From positions 1-11,024 of the forward strand of contig RXOD01006182.1 in assembly GCA_005223375.1 (NCBI GenBank): a stretch of 11,024 nt of DNA. Direction: 5' to 3'. A model generated the notes under the pieces. The model was not told where the DNA came from and ran no database searches. It saw only the letters and a list, made by a program, of their open reading frames with translations. This document shows, piece by piece, positions 1 through 6,840 of the stretch. The stretch's first letter is position 1; every line of letters begins with the position of its first letter. The translations under genes were made by a program, and so were the position numbers. This DNA is from Amoebophrya sp. AT5.2. Lineage: Eukaryota; Sar; Dinophyceae; Syndiniales; Amoebophryaceae.

Positions 1-2314
1 CTTTTTCCGTCTTTCCTCTTCCAACTCGTCGAGCCTTTCTTGTCTTTCCGCTCTCATCTCCATCGTCCTCGCGGTTGCCCCGCGCTTTGTGCGTCTGGTT
101 CTCCTCCTCTTCGTCGACTCAAATGGCCTCGCGTCCATCATCATCGACCGAACCGTCGCCGCGTCTACTTCCTCCAGGCCTTCGAGCGTGACGCCGTAGT
201 ACTCTAGATCTTCGCCTAGCTGCCTGCCCCAGCAAGAAAACAAATGTACCTCTGTTGAAGAAGATGCCGGCGTCCTTTCCATAGTGTGATATTGCCTCCG
301 TGAAATCTCCGGCCGCCTCCTCGTAGTTGCTCAAATGGTAGCAGTGTATGCAAGCGGTCTCCCGGGAGTGAGTACGAAAGACATGTAGTGTAGCTATACT
401 CCATTTTTCGGGTAGCATGCTGCGGGTGTGCAAGCTCAATTCCGGGAGGTGCCATAACTGGCTTGTTTAGAAGAAAACTTTTCCCTCCTGTCATCTGCTA
501 GTCAGTGCCGTCCTGGACGCGGAAGCGTGTCTCTAACTTGAGGACTGCTTAGGCCCGCCCTTAAAATACACCAGGGACGCCCCCGAGTGATCAATCGTGC
601 ACGCGCACAGTAGCTACTTACAATCTGTCCTCACCCCGGTTTCGCCTTGAGCCCGTTTGTAAACGCGAGGCCGCGGTTATTTAGGTACTTCGAGGAGATT
701 ATGGTTTCTTCTTCTGGGGGCTGCTCAAGCTCGGAGCCGCCTGCGAGCTGCTTCAGTTTCTCCTGGTGTGCAGTGAGCGCCGCGGAAAACGCTGCCTTCG
801 CCGCTTCGTAGTCGCCCATCTGCGCATACGACAGTCCCAGGTGATTGTGCCCCTCGCGCTTCTTACAGAAGATGCGAAATCGTGGAAAGTATCCGCAACG
901 TCGCAGACGAGACAAAAGCCCCACACAACTCTTGCAACTAGGCTATGAGCAAATGCAAGACCCCCGTGACTCCAAATCCTAGATCCACTTTGCCCATAGA
1001 TGCCGCAGATGGTCGGCAAGACCCAGTAAGTGTGCCCATCTAAATTTCAAGAAGGTGCCAGTGACACTGATCTGCTCCTTTCCACGTAGTTCGCCTTCCC
1101 TAATTTTCGTTGCGTCGATCTCGAGACAGCCCTTCAGGGACTCGACGGACTTCTGCAGCTCGTTGATCTTACGGTGCGCGATGCCGCGGTAGAAGTGGCT
1201 CTGGTAGCTCTGCTGGGGGGACAACTTCTTCTCCAGGCCGAGCGTGAAGTCGCTGATGCAGTTCTCGTACTCCTCGAGGTCGTAGTAAACCTGGAGGAAG
1301 TAGTTGATGGCCAATTCCATGTGCCGTCTGATGCAGTACGATCCCGGATCACGTGCAACAAGATTTAAATTGAGAACAAAGAAATTGAAAATACCAACGC
1401 CCGCTCGTAGTAGTACTGCGCGTTGTCACCTTGGCCTATTCGGATGGCTTCGTTGTAGTCCTTCAGTGATTCCTGTAGCCGCCCCAACGACCGGTAGCAA
1501 TAGCCCCGATACCCAATGTGCTTCGCGACATCTGGTTCACATTTTCAATTGCATCTGATTGCAGTTGGTCTTTGTTTGCATCTCTACGTGCTTGTTCTTC
1601 ATGTACTCCTTGTAGAGAGCCTACCGCCGATTTCGTGGTCAGCGGCTGCATTCCCGATCCCGGAATGCGGGCCGCCCGATGCCGAGTACTGAAGACGGGG
1701 ACCGGAGAACAAATTGTCTGGTACTTCATGGTTCAACATGACAAAATGAAACTGCATTTTCGAAAAAGCAAAATCACATGTATCCAACTTACTGTTTCCG
1801 CCGCCGCTGTCGAGTCTTATGGCCATGGAAAAGTCGAAGAGCGCCCTCTGGTACTGGTGGAGCGCGAGGAAACATTTTCCCCGTGAAAAAAAGTGTGTTG
1901 ACTTCGAGGCGTTCCCTGCGATCGCGTCCGTAAACAAATTGACGCAGATTAGAGACAGCGCTCTCGCACCTCCGACGCAAATGGGGCAGGGGAGTCTTGC
2001 TGGTTGTTGATCGAGAAAAGGGAATATATCAGAGGCAACGCTGGGGCGTCTAGTGTTTCTGTGCTATGGGCGGGAGGCAGGGGGGCACGACACGTGCGTC
2101 GAGCTTGCCTAGTGATGAGTGGACTGGGAGTGCAGCCGCCGCTCACTACTAAGGCTGCACTAACCGTTCGAGATGCATCGCTGAGAGCTGGTGATTTTCT
2201 GGCGAATGGTGCGAGAGTCCGCCGTACGCAGACCTGGTAGTCCTGCGGGGTCTGGGCCTTTTTGAGCAGCGCCAGTGCCTGCTTACCCGCCTCCTGCCCG
2301 CTCGTTGAGGACAT
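1..2314 (-). CDS. TPR-repeat protein, split gene, 3' end outside window
   Basis: This is a multi-exon tetratricopeptide-repeat protein, probably a protein-protein interaction scaffold; its partner is unknown. Proposed exons (minus strand): 2314-2233, 1948-1793, 1531-1395, 1290-about 1099, about 852-661, about 340-1. The start is the ATG at 2314 (G at -3). About eight TPR helix pairs are visible. Typical motifs are RGKCFLALHQYQRALFDFS, YRGYCYRSLGRLQESLKDYN, HLGLSYAQMGDYEAAKAAF and NYEEAAGDFTEAI. Exon junctions were chosen to restore TPR spacing, for example DYQVCVNLFTDAI across intron 1 and ERALVYYDLEEYENC across intron 3. Past the last TPR the frame turns charged and coiled-coil-like (RAERQERLDELEEERRKK) and stays open to position 1. 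A 4 bp tandem duplication at 220-227 breaks the frame. The TPR family call is firm. The exact ends of introns 4 and 5 and the true start are less sure. Confidence 0.82.
220..227 (-). other. 4 bp tandem duplication causing a frameshift in the TPR gene
   Basis: The + strand reads CTGCCTGC (GCAGGCAG on the coding strand). Upstream the frame encodes the TPR helix NRGTFVFLLGQ. Downstream, a different frame encodes LGEDLEYYGVTLEGL and continues open to the window edge. Removing one 4 bp copy joins them as LLGQLGEDLEYYG, which has exact TPR helix-A to helix-B spacing. Without the removal the frame runs through arginine-rich sequence to a stop at 119. It could be a sequencing or assembly error, a disabling mutation, or a footprint of an excised insertion. 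Confidence 0.6.
341..660 (-). other. Intron 5: non-canonical, imperfect inverted repeats at ends
   Basis: The TPR helix is completed by joining ...NNRGLAF (to 661) with YHLSNYEEAAGDF (from 340). The exon-5 frame stops at TGA 631-633, so an interruption is certain. The only in-phase GT-AG pairing near the junction would delete about six residues of the helix. Inverted-repeat arms lie at + 349-375 and 627-660. The outer blocks match 9 of 11 (minus-strand CAAACGGGCTC at the 5' end against CAAGCGGTCTC at the 3' end, read inward). The inner blocks match about 12 of 14 (CCGGGGTGAGGAC against CCGGGAGTGAGTAC), separated by a length difference. I found no in-phase flanking direct repeat, so the exact cut is uncertain by a few bases. 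Confidence 0.58.
853..1098 (-). other. Intron 4: boundaries uncertain, inverted repeat inside
   Basis: The upstream exon reads ...CLEIDATKIREG... and the downstream one ...KKREGHNHLGLSY.... Both sides encode R-E-G in the same phase, so the best TPR spacing places the cut there, for example a GA-AG intron at 1098-853. A phase-0 GT-AG alternative exists inside ...EQIS|GTCACT with an acceptor at AAG or GAG near 853-864; it lengthens the inter-repeat loop by about a dozen residues. Stops in the exon frame (for example at 979-981) show that an interruption is needed. An inverted repeat lies within: + strand 874-889 (GCGAAATCGTGGAAAG) against 1078-1094, with a perfect 9 bp core CGTGGAAAG. Confidence 0.6.
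1291..1394 (-). other. Intron 3: canonical GT-AG
   Basis: The donor follows GCG TTG (GTATTTTC, starting at 1394) and the acceptor is CTTCCTCCAG ending at 1291, both phase 0. The join gives ERALVYYDLEEYENC, which has exact TPR spacing. A polypyrimidine-like CTTCCTCC stretch precedes the AG. The intron is 104 bp. It contains an in-frame ATG (1318-1320) that could be mistaken for a gene start. Confidence 0.82.
1532..1792 (-). other. Intron 2: canonical GT-AG
   Basis: The donor is a textbook GTAAGT (+ strand ACTTAC at 1787-1792) and the acceptor is ...GTGAACCAG ending at 1532. Both are in phase 1, so the exons join as ...GGA AAC A|AT GTC GCG..., giving S-G-G-G-N-N-V-A-K-H before the next TPR helix. 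The length is 261 bp. The interior contains stops in the reading frame and a stem-loop at 1648-1668. I see no convincing inverted repeat at its ends. Confidence 0.8.
1648..1668. repeat. Stem-loop within intron 2
   Basis: GCATTCC (1648-1654) and GGAATGC (1662-1668) form a 7 bp perfect stem around a 7-base loop. It lies mid-intron, so it may only affect RNA folding. No function is claimed. Confidence 0.5.
1949..2232 (-). other. Intron 1: non-canonical, direct repeat plus inverted repeat
   Basis: This is a 284 bp interruption. The upstream exon ends in ...D-Y-Q-V-C-V and the downstream exon begins ...(I)-C-V-N-L-F-T-D-A-I. On the + strand the 7-mer ACGCAGA occurs at 2226-2232 and again at 1942-1948, in the same codon phase. 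Removing one copy plus the interior gives a perfect TPR helix. Just inside the ends lies a perfect 10 bp inverted repeat: CTCTCGCACC at 1961-1970 and GGTGCGAGAG at 2208-2217. None of the boundary positions allowed by the direct repeat gives an AG 3' end. GT-AG alternatives in phase exist, but they add about 20 residues in the middle of the helix. The exact cut within the repeat is undecidable; 1949-2232 and 1942-2225 are equivalent. Confidence 0.72.
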
Positions 2315-3243
2315 GGCCGTGTGCCTTGTGTTTGAAGAAAGGGTCCGAACTGCGGAGCGAGGGATTGCAGGGTCGATGTCGAGCTCCGCTATGAATGCCC
2401 CACACCTCGCTTACGTGTCGAGGAGGACGTCGTGAACCAGTCGGGAGACCGACTCGCTAGTCCTTGGCGCGGAGGGAGCAGTCGGCCATTTGCGGCTATT
2501 CGCTTCTATACTCTTACCCACTGTAAACACTGGCTTCAGTTGGCGTACAGAGCTCTATGCTATTAATTGCTATGCGGTGATGTCGGCGCCAGTTATCATT
2601 TTCTGTGGGAATGGGTGTGGCGGCTTCAAGAACAGCCATTTCGCGCTCGTTCGCACTGGTTGTTTAATGTTGAAACGTCCGTCGCAGGGCACTGTCCTCG
2701 CGAGTCAGGTTCGACCACTGTTACTCTCTGGGCGATGACGCCTTGTCCACTGCTCTCGATCCTGGCGACCTGTCACTCTGTGCGCGGTCTCTCTGTGTTG
2801 GGTTTTTTTCTAGCGTCGCAAGACCTCCTCCCCACACGGCTTCGACCTCGAGCGCCTTGGCCCCCTGGACGCGCGCGGTGTCCGGGCATGATGAATCTGA
2901 TCACCCATCCAGAATGCATGACCAGAATCACGCGCATCTTTATTCAGGTTCCAGACACCAGGCGATGATCGAACTGATGTTTTCATGAGCGTTTACGGCT
3001 ACAGACCTGCAAACCAACTCGGATCTGCTTCGAAACTTCACACAAAATTTCGGCGCTGGCAATTGGGTAATCATGGTCTGCCCCCTTGATGGCGTGCATT
3101 TCGCGGAGCTATCTTGGGCTCCGCTTGATTTAAATCCCCGACTATGTCTATGCTGACGGGGCTACACAGGCGCGAGGCCAGGGCGAGAAGCTGTATACCG
3201 AACCAGTCCTCCACCGCTGCATTATAGGGCGCTTAGATCGTCC
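2315..3243. other. Intergenic spacer between TPR start and lectin-gene stop
   Basis: This 929 bp stretch must hold the promoter and 5' UTR of the TPR gene and the 3' UTR of the lectin-domain gene, both on the minus strand. The short open frames here, on the plus strand, have no recognisable domain. I see a small inverted repeat (GTCGG-GAGA-CCGAC at 2440-2453). I see no tRNA, no clear TATA element and no mobile element. Confidence 0.5.
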
Positions 3244-5997
3244 TCATCCCGACATCCCGCCCTCCACGATTACCGGCACGACGGCAAAGGCTGCTGAAAC
3301 CAACACGAAGGCCACCGCCTTCCGCACGATGTCTGGCGTGAGCACCGTTCCCAACAGGCTCCAGCAGTGCTTCTTCGACACGCGCCAGTCCGCGAAGTAG
3401 CACGCGCTGTGGTCGAGCAGGACATGCAGCTGCAACAGGTGCCGTTGCTGCCGCGCAGAGGCGGAGGAAGGCATACCGCCAGGCGCCGTCGTGCTTTCGC
3501 TCTGCAGCACGAGCTTCTGCCTCCTCCGCGCGCGTCGCGTCGACGGAGAGATTGTGCTGTCTTCTCGGTCCTCGAGCTGTCTCTCGTCCGCTGTCCCTGG
3601 CCCCTCGGACACTCCGAAAGCCGAGTCCGCCCGGAAGGACGCGTGCGCGGCCTGCCGCAGCTGAGCGATCAGGAGTTCCAGCTCCTCCCCCAACCTCGCC
3701 AGGCTGCTCAGGTAGCGGTACACGAGGTAGAGGAAGATGGCAGTGATGCTCGGGATGGGGGAGCCGGAGAGAAAGAGGGAGTTGAACAGCGACCACAGTA
3801 CGTAGTAGCACATCGCGAACAGGATGGCCCCGAACGTGGTGCTGCTGATTTGCAGGGTTCTCGCGAACAGCTGCTGCTGCGTGCGGTCGAAGGTGCGCAG
3901 GCTGACCGAGAGCCGGCCGAACTTCTGCTCGAAGTAGCCATCACTCGCGGCGGCTGTCGTACCAAGCTCCACCAGCAGCGCGTTCGCCTGTGCGATGATT
4001 TCCTCGCGGCAGTTCTTCGCGTAGAGCAGGTGGCAGCGGGACAGGAACGCGACGAGGAGCACCGCGTAGACCGCGGGCGTGATGAACATGAAGGAGGTCG
4101 GAATCACGGGCGGGCCGGTGGCGATGCCCAGGCCCGGCGGCGGCCGCTTTCCGTTCGCGCCGGGGAGGCCCAAAACGATGAGCAAACAGATAAAGCTCCC
4201 GATGTAGAACGGCCGCACGAGGTAGGACTGCTTGAACTTCTGGAAGGCAGAGGAAACTTCCGGCTCTTTTTGCTCCTGATCGGACGTATCGTTCTGGCCA
4301 GACCTAGTGTGAATGTCGCGCATGATCGCTAGCAGGGTCAAGACGTGGCTGAGGTTGAATAGGAGCAAGTCGCAGAGAAACGGGTGCAGCAGAAAAACGT
4401 TGACCACCCCGAAAATCGCGAAAAAGCTCGCGCGACCCCATACGAGAGCGTCCGGGCCGCCGTGGAAGATGCCCGAGTCGAGAAAGAGGAGCGCGCAGCC
4501 GATGCTAGAGCCAAAGCGCCAGAGAAAGCGGATCGTCGCGTTGCAAAAGGGGGTCAACTTGTCGTGGAGAAACCGTTTCTTCTTCTGCGCGGAGATCGCC
4601 GTACCCGTCCCGGAAAAGTCGGTCGCCAACGTGTAGATGTGCAGGCGCTGCTGGTACTCCCGAATAGGATCCTCTTCGTCGCGGGTGTTTTCCTGGGCGC
4701 AAGAGTGAAAATCGCCGCCACGCTCGCCGCGGGGAATGAAAAACACTTCCGCATTCTGCAGTCTGCCGTAGGCGCGCCGAAGCTCCACCACTTGGCCCTC
4801 CAGCTTCTCTGCCCATTCCGCAGACATCAGGAAGAAGACACGGAAAAACAAGAGGGAGTGCGGGAGGAGGTCCTGTTCCCTGGCCAAGGGCGTTGTCTCG
4901 TCGTCGCCTCCCGGGTCCGCGCTTGGTCGCGGAGACCTCTTGTTCTTCGCCGTGCCCGCCGCGGAGGTGTTTTTCTCGTTCTCTACTTCGCCACCGCCGA
5001 CACCCTCTGCAGGAGAGGGGTTCACCCTGTTGGCGCCCGCCGCCGGCGGTGGCCCGTCCAGCGAAGAGAAGTGGCTCTGCTGCAACACGTGCTTCTGCCT
5101 CCGTCGCACGCACAGCAGGAGCACCGCGTTGCACGCGCAGAGCAGTAGGAAAACCGCAAAATTGGCGCTAAAACTCTCTTTCACGGTCCAGACGCCCTCC
5201 TCTCCCAGCGCCTTCGTGAGCACGTCCCGCCGCGTGCCCGTCTCCGACAGCCGAAACACGTCCGAGGCGTGAAACGCGGAGTTCACTTCGACGGGAGGGA
5301 CGACGGGCTGTGTTTCCCGCAGGGCCCCGACCTGGCACAGGCACGGCAACTTACGGTGGCAGTCCGCATCGTACCAGGAGATTTGGGCGTTCGGCTCCTG
5401 CTGGACTGCGTAGGCGCAGTCGTGGCGGTTCTTGGCGCGCGGAAACCGCAGCCTCTCGATGCTGGCGTCCTCCTTTCCGTCCGGCTCGTACCGCGCCCAG
5501 GGGAGCTTGTCCCTAGCAGTTGCTCCAGCAGCAGAACCATCTAACTTCCAGCGCGCATCCCGTCTGAGGAAAGAGCCGGAGTCGTCTCCCTCCACCCAGA
5601 ACCAGCTCCTGTCGTCCCCCGTCCTCTCCCGCCCGCGGTAGAGGCCGAGCCAGTGCCGCAGAAAGGGGTCCTGCGAGATCGTGTTCGTCACCTTGTTACT
5701 GGTGAATAGGGAGGTTTTCATGTTCTTGAACCGCTCTTTGCTCTGGATCACGCTCCGCCACAAAAAGTCCTCGTTCTCAGCTGACGTGGTCACGACTGTA
5801 GCGTTCATCGATCGTGCACAAAGCACTTGCTGGCACTCCAAAAACGTCCACCCGACGCCGTAATTGTCCAAAGCGTGCTCGCTATCCTCCGGTACCGGGT
5901 CGAGGCCATTCTCCGGATCATCGGGAGAGAAGTACTTGTAGCAACGCCTGTCGGGCGCGTGGAAGACCCACGTCGCGTCGGGGCAGGCGCCGGCCAT
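3244..5997 (-). CDS. C-type lectin domain fused to multi-pass membrane protein
   Basis: This is a 917-residue protein with no introns visible. The start is the first in-frame ATG (5997), in context AGGATGG; the frame is open further upstream but has no ATG before stops. Residues 5-222 form a C-type lectin-like domain. It has WVFHAPDRRCYKYF, an E..FL segment, a WLGL core motif, WFWVEGD, an EPD at the sugar-binding loop, and the terminal DCAYAV...SWYDADCHRKLPCLC with paired cysteines. A membrane segment follows at about 277-298 (FAVFLLLCACNAVLLLCV), then an acidic, Pro/Gly-rich linker. About seven or eight hydrophobic helices follow, near 488-510, 523-560 (two), 592-613, 635-658, 713-742, 747-768 and 890-913, with long polar connections. 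A surface receptor or channel is inferred. The C-terminal block resembles gustatory-receptor-like proteins only in general architecture. No signal peptide is evident from this start, so an upstream exon is possible. Confidence 0.8.
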   Translation of the reverse strand: MAGACPDATWVFHAPDRRCYKYFSPDDPENGLDPVPEDSEHALDNYGVGWTFLECQQVLCARSMNATVVTTSAENEDFLWRSVIQSKERFKNMKTSLFTSNKVTNTISQDPFLRHWLGLYRGRERTGDDRSWFWVEGDDSGSFLRRDARWKLDGSAAGATARDKLPWARYEPDGKEDASIERLRFPRAKNRHDCAYAVQQEPNAQISWYDADCHRKLPCLCQVGALRETQPVVPPVEVNSAFHASDVFRLSETGTRRDVLTKALGEEGVWTVKESFSANFAVFLLLCACNAVLLLCVRRRQKHVLQQSHFSSLDGPPPAAGANRVNPSPAEGVGGGEVENEKNTSAAGTAKNKRSPRPSADPGGDDETTPLAREQDLLPHSLLFFRVFFLMSAEWAEKLEGQVVELRRAYGRLQNAEVFFIPRGERGGDFHSCAQENTRDEEDPIREYQQRLHIYTLATDFSGTGTAISAQKKKRFLHDKLTPFCNATIRFLWRFGSSIGCALLFLDSGIFHGGPDALVWGRASFFAIFGVVNVFLLHPFLCDLLLFNLSHVLTLLAIMRDIHTRSGQNDTSDQEQKEPEVSSAFQKFKQSYLVRPFYIGSFICLLIVLGLPGANGKRPPPGLGIATGPPVIPTSFMFITPAVYAVLLVAFLSRCHLLYAKNCREEIIAQANALLVELGTTAAASDGYFEQKFGRLSVSLRTFDRTQQQLFARTLQISSTTFGAILFAMCYYVLWSLFNSLFLSGSPIPSITAIFLYLVYRYLSSLARLGEELELLIAQLRQAAHASFRADSAFGVSEGPGTADERQLEDREDSTISPSTRRARRRQKLVLQSESTTAPGGMPSSASARQQRHLLQLHVLLDHSACYFADWRVSKKHCWSLLGTVLTPDIVRKAVAFVLVSAAFAVVPVIVEGGMSG

Positions 5998-6586
5998 CCT
6001 CACGATAGATGTCTTCGAAGAAGAGCACGAATCGGTTTTACTGCAGTGCAAAATCTTTTCCTGAGTTTGCTTTCGAAACGTATTGAGGCATGCGTTCCAC
6101 TTCTATCACGTAGGGGGGAGGGTACAATGGGGAGCCTATCCCCTCAGCGCCACTGCTTCCGGTAGGAGTTACGGATCTGTTCGTTGTCGCCGCACGATAA
6201 ACTGGCTCTCTCGTCGGACGGCTTGCTCGCAAGTCGGTCCTCTACTTCTCTCTCGTCGATGGCTTGAGTTTGCCATTGGGTATCGGTTCACTGATACAAA
6301 TTCTGATAGGTCTCTCGCCGCATCGATTGCCCGAAAAGTTTATGTTTTGTACCGAGAGGAAAAGAACCACACTAAATTCTCCCATCTGGCCCTGCAAAAA
6401 GCAAGCAAGGATGTTGTGCCGCGGGTCACCAAATGCTTCGGGTCTCTTTCGGGCTTGATACTCTTGGTGATCGCGCGGCAAAAGCCTACTAAAATCAGAA
6501 GAAAACCTCTGGCAGCGTTCCGAAATCACGAAAACCAAGAAAGCAGAGAACCGGCCAGGGGCGGGTGAAGTGCGCGCTCTCGATGG
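5998..6586. other. Putative promoter/5' UTR region of the lectin-membrane gene
   Basis: This is the stretch immediately upstream of the ATG at 5997. The reading frame stays open for about 37 codons above the ATG, until adjacent TGA and TAG codons, but contains no in-frame ATG. AG acceptor-like sites lie within it (for example ...CTGCAG just upstream), so it could contain an exon boundary. I see no TATA box or known regulatory motif. Confidence 0.35.
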
Positions 6587-6840
6587 CCGCAGCAAAGTCC
6601 TGCTTGCGCCTCCGCGGCTCGTCCAGTGTACAGCATAGCATCCTACTTGCGCCAGAAAGTGGGTCCGGTCGCCGATCGGTGGCCCCCGTGAGACCGCAGT
6701 AGCATCTTGTGTGCGCCGCCGCGGCTCGTCCGGTGTACAGCATAGCATTCTATTTGCGGCAGAAAGTGGGTCCGGTCTCCGATCCGTGGCCCCCGCGAGG
6801 CCGCAGTAGTATCGTGCCTGCGCCTCCGCGGGTCGGGTCA
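6587..6840. repeat. 107 bp tandem repeat, about 2.4 copies
   Basis: Units start at 6587, 6694 and 6801, each with CCGCAG. The first two are full length (107 bp) and differ at about 16 positions by eye. The third ends after about 40 bp. A conserved core is GTGTACAGCATAGCAT, followed by CAGAAAGTGGGTCCGGTC and a GATC-centred segment. The sequence CGAGGCCGCAG recurs once more at 6927, possibly a further degenerate unit start. Because 107 is not a multiple of three, open frames through it shift between units, which argues that it is non-coding. Its origin is unknown; a local satellite or degraded mobile element is possible. Confidence 0.85.

Noticed and set aside
616..621. GTAAGT donor-like site in intron 5
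   Set aside because: It lies about ten bases after an in-frame TGA (631-633), so it cannot be the donor for the exon-5 reading frame.
979..1320. ATG at 1318-1320 as the start of a separate short TPR gene
   Set aside because: The ATG lies inside intron 3. A GT-AG join from 1394 to 1291 restores a perfect TPR helix with the upstream exon.
1949..2314. Exon 1 read straight through to the stop near 1949 as a 121-residue protein
   Set aside because: Past residue 30 the sequence loses TPR character and runs through inverted-repeat-bounded DNA. Joining at the direct repeat gives continuous TPRs.
2704..2725. GGTTCGACC resembling a tRNA T-loop
   Set aside because: The flanking bases do not form a T-arm stem, and no acceptor or anticodon arm could be found around it.
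3367..4332. Long plus-strand open frames opposite the lectin-membrane gene (3367-4332, 4384-5148)
   Set aside because: They are antisense to a clearly domain-bearing frame, are arginine/glutamine/leucine-rich with no domain, and are expected from GC-rich codon use.
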